A stretch of DNA of 17,285 bases from Pseudomonadota bacterium (lineage in GTDB: Bacteria > Desulfobacterota > Syntrophia > Syntrophales > JADFWA01), in contig JAUWNZ010000006.1 of assembly GCA_030612385.1 (NCBI GenBank), positions 1 through 17,285 of the forward strand. The letters are read 5' to 3'. Of this stretch, positions 15,701 to 17,285 are shown piece by piece. Every line of letters begins with the position of its first letter. The first letter of the stretch is position 1. Under the pieces are notes generated by a model. It worked only from the letters and a program-made list of their open reading frames with translations, ran no database searches and was not told the DNA's origin. The translations under genes were made by a program, and so were the position numbers.

Positions 15701-17080
15701 GACAACGATTTTATTTTTGGGATTATTAAGGGCAAGGAGGATTCTTCTCTGGGAAGCATTCAGATTTAACGGGCTGTCAGAGATGTACCTGCCAGCGCTT
15801 TTAAGCGGATATTTCTCCTTGAATTCGTTATCCACCTTGTCCTGAGTGTTTTCCACGTTTCCGCCGATATAATCTGAAATAAAATCGACGAATTTGCTTT
15901 CTCCGCCCGATTCAAGGTGCGTCATTATTTCCGAATAATCCAGGAGCTTTTTATTCTCATTCCGAACGACCTGAAATCCGATGCGGCATTTAATATCCGG
16001 GTAAATTTCCTTTGGGGCCTTAATCGGCCTGAAATGAGACTCCAGCACAAAAGGTTCATTCCAGCCGTACTGAGATTGCAGGAACACCTCTATCCCGCCA
16101 AGATTGGAAGAGGCGTTATCGAGGGTTGAAGACCGAGGGGTGGTAAGAACTGCCGGGAATTTGAAATAATTAACCGCCGGTGTATTGATCAGCAAAAGAT
16201 CCCGGTCAAAGGAAACCACGACTTCCTTATTGCCGAGAACCGGATTAACCTCCACGAAATATATGGGGTACCCTTCACCGGTGTTTTTATCGTCCCGTTT
16301 GCGCAGTTCGTGAAAAAATAAATAGATTGTCCCGACGGTGTTATACCTTGCGTATTTTTGAATACTGGTAAACAGGTCATATAAGACTATGTCGTCAATG
16401 GTTTCCTTGAAATACTTTTTGATACTGTCAAGATATTCTTCCCCGGTTTGGTTATCGCGCGCGATAGCCTGAAGCGCGTCAAAATGTTTTTTCAGGTAAT
16501 TGACAGAATTGAAGGTTGAGGCAGGAATATGCTCAATGCCAAGCTCCCCTTTAAGACGGTTTATCTTTCTTTCCTGCAATTCTACGAGGATGAGTTCGAT
16601 CTGCTTTCTAAGGGCAAGGTTGTATTTACGGCAGCCATCAAAAAATGTCCGTGAATTCTGTTTTTCGATCTCTTGTTCTGAAAGGTCGGTGTTATCAGCG
16701 GCCCGCAGTCCTTTTTCGGTTGCAATAAAGACGACATCCCGCTCGGCCACCTTTTGAATTTCCTGCTCAATACATGATTTCAGATATTCCGGGCCAAATT
16801 TATCAGATAATGCCTTGTTGATCTCCAACAGGACTTCATCGCCTGAAAGCGAAAGAACGTGCTCATTATTTTTTACTGTAAGAGGGGCGCTGTCTCCGGT
16901 CTTTATCCTTTGTAGAAGTGTATCTTGAAACTCTTGGAATATTGCCAGATCAAGGGTCAGCTCATTGTTTGTCCATCGGTAATTTATGAGTGTCCTGAAA
17001 TTGAACCTTGTTTCAGTAAATGCCGCAAAGTAATTGAGGATGTTTGCAGATAATCTAATTGCGCTTTTTTTGTTTGGCAT
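12728..17080 (-). CDS. Large superfamily 1 (UPF1/DNA2-like) helicase with C-terminal PD-(D/E)XK-like nuclease
   Basis: This is a 1450-residue helicase-nuclease. Walker A GPPGTGKS is at 463-470 (VVDGPPGTGKSHTIAAIAYW). Walker B VIDEAS has D965-E966 (LLVIDEASQVSIAES), motif III is GDEYQYGAVGA just after it, a motif IV-like LREHYRSFPEII follows, then motif V VGDVQGEERDIV and motif VI VGFSRARD starting at V1255. Between Walker A and B is a very long, mainly helical insert of nearly 500 residues. The C-terminal domain has LILEYDGVEYH (E1375, D1377, E1380, H1382) and YGYRFLRLNKFNL, as in Vsr/DUF559/DUF2726-type nucleases. The first 450 residues are unrecognised. The ATG at 17078-17080 is preferred because GAGGG lies 8 nt upstream; an ATG nine bases earlier abuts it. 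It is probably a stand-alone defence protein or the first gene of the operon with the AbiL-like pair. Confidence 0.85.
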   Translation of the reverse strand: MPNKKSAIRLSANILNYFAAFTETRFNFRTLINYRWTNNELTLDLAIFQEFQDTLLQRIKTGDSAPLTVKNNEHVLSLSGDEVLLEINKALSDKFGPEYLKSCIEQEIQKVAERDVVFIATEKGLRAADNTDLSEQEIEKQNSRTFFDGCRKYNLALRKQIELILVELQERKINRLKGELGIEHIPASTFNSVNYLKKHFDALQAIARDNQTGEEYLDSIKKYFKETIDDIVLYDLFTSIQKYARYNTVGTIYLFFHELRKRDDKNTGEGYPIYFVEVNPVLGNKEVVVSFDRDLLLINTPAVNYFKFPAVLTTPRSSTLDNASSNLGGIEVFLQSQYGWNEPFVLESHFRPIKAPKEIYPDIKCRIGFQVVRNENKKLLDYSEIMTHLESGGESKFVDFISDYIGGNVENTQDKVDNEFKEKYPLKSAGRYISDSPLNLNASQRRILLALNNPKNKIVVVDGPPGTGKSHTIAAIAYWANQERKSIVITSHKKQALDVIDRMLTDKFRNLHPKAKPSIIRLSKNGRSINGLENSLQNAVINAAAGRANDYNEQAAEQDEKELKRDVAGKLEKQLSSSDEYRGNIHNLFEFEQTQNNLVSSRGFSEEDLSLPGIDSSAIIDFKKILDFTEDAGIDNFRDISLPSLNFLLKRRKDIPIFLNACEEINLRSDENSEFETILTEIPVSFIDLIKTSSDAFKKDIPISALQSGDIPSAFFKKLFRKSPDKKELERLIKSLKSLKHIRILEEIARLKNVPAGELTLDMACDGISALQKAVSLKKHRDIIDEYRKISENKEVSISEVYDTLEGVKDTLRKVDADLFNSITGLFENYGPILSKLQITEKKLGSLSRLNNLAGIETDIWRWIQLHYRLSKTTGLESLKNEDLDAFYAIRQKRVEYQNDLRLKNLNNFLGDIAKIKVSFNGGKRLTSTQARVLLENISGIIAEPDMISKHFPMDEDLIDLLVIDEASQVSIAESISLVLRAKQVVVFGDEYQYGAVGAINVNSKYSSAYFRDIIDAYQYDYNVSATDQEENELIREVSREIDEDEQEAEPVLRPLQDNAGAILWLKTFNIRTSTLSFARAIANYTTSLREHYRSFPEIIDYSNEVFYKPAMLDLNVNRIRTKPIGEVLQFIPVETRGNSGSNVNLDEIDSIIDDLTSRIKNGFKGSVGIITSFKDQQARMEQALNEKLNMPELKKNHDMAVWFVGDVQGEERDIVYYSLVEDSKYGNADLGGIYPVIGGTADNPRKLKMQRLNVGFSRARDTMIFVHSMPINKYSKTRLGDALKHYEKLLDENKKNDFFIEDTSIFESPPEKDLYNLLISTNFVKTHREFVKIIPQFKIGEYIRAEYARQIPKYRVDFLMTFSKGGKEQTLILEYDGVEYHTKNPDIVTKHNFSQEYLDYDISRQIELESYGYRFLRLNKFNLRPGQDGETKKDVMDRFLNNAFAVEWH

Positions 17081-17285
17081 TGGATCCATCCCTCAGGTTC
17101 GCCGGATCGATAATTCCTTCTCTGATTCAAAGCATAGATACATTCGTAATAGCTCAATAAATAGGGGCAAACTCCGGTATGTAAAAGTGATTGTGAATCT
17201 TAGCCATTCACGGCTTGAAATTGGAAATTAGAAATTTTGGAGAGATGAAACGAATTTACGAGTTGACAGGCTTCGGCGTGAGCTC
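17081..17285. other. Upstream region of the helicase gene
   Basis: The stretch holds no supported gene on either strand. It contains the helicase ribosome binding site and an A+T-rich low-complexity segment near 17214-17240 (TTGGAAATTAGAAATTTTGG). The helicase promoter is expected here. A TTGAGC / TATGCT pair on the minus strand is only 15 nt apart, so I do not call it. Confidence 0.5.

Noticed and set aside
17034-17231. Plus-strand gene at the right edge
   Set aside because: It mostly overlaps the helicase start region and low-complexity DNA, and has no ribosome binding site or recognisable domain.

Overview
The window is a defence island. Every gene I can support lies on the minus strand, so transcription runs from high to low coordinates. 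There are no rRNA, tRNA, CRISPR, transposase or integrase genes. The host is probably a Gram-negative bacterium of moderate G+C. A paired-hairpin repeat of the GTCATTCCGGC...GCCGGAATCCAG kind, common in Desulfobacterota and similar genomes, fits that, but I cannot name the taxon. Composition changes sharply between modules, which suggests assembly from separately acquired parts.

From the upstream (right) end: (1) 12728-17080, a 1450-residue superfamily 1 helicase with a C-terminal PD-(D/E)XK-like nuclease. (2) 10718-12648, an AAA/ABC-type ATPase joined by a TGATG overlap to an RloB-family TOPRIM-like protein, a pair resembling AbiL. (3) A 324-nt gap holding a two-hairpin repeat and, near the next gene, copy B of a 56-nt element. 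(4) 7048-10393, a SIR2-HerA (Nezha-type) pair overlapping by 14 nt. (5) 6982-7038, copy A of the same element. (6) 5267-6919, a compact three-gene unit: a two-transmembrane protein, a 59-residue acidic protein and an Mrr-like nuclease. (7) 1-5123, a type III restriction-modification locus. In it mod is followed by a four-helix-bundle (S23-like) gene between inverted repeats, then a HicB/HicA-like pair, then res, which runs off the left edge.

The most interesting signals are four. First, an approximately 80% identical 56/57-nt element, including an identical 13-nt core, sits at similar distances upstream of both the SIR2-HerA operon and the 2TM/59-aa/Mrr unit. This suggests shared control of an established system and an unrecognised one. 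Second, the 2TM/59-aa/Mrr-like trio is a candidate undescribed system. Third, the type III operon is interrupted by an S23 gene bounded by a 13/15 inverted repeat and by a toxin-antitoxin-like pair. Fourth, the only good Shine-Dalgarno before res lies in a hairpin and serves a six-codon leader ORF that ends 6 nt before the res start.

All positions and identities were worked out by eye from the sequence. Functional names rest on motif recognition, not on searches.
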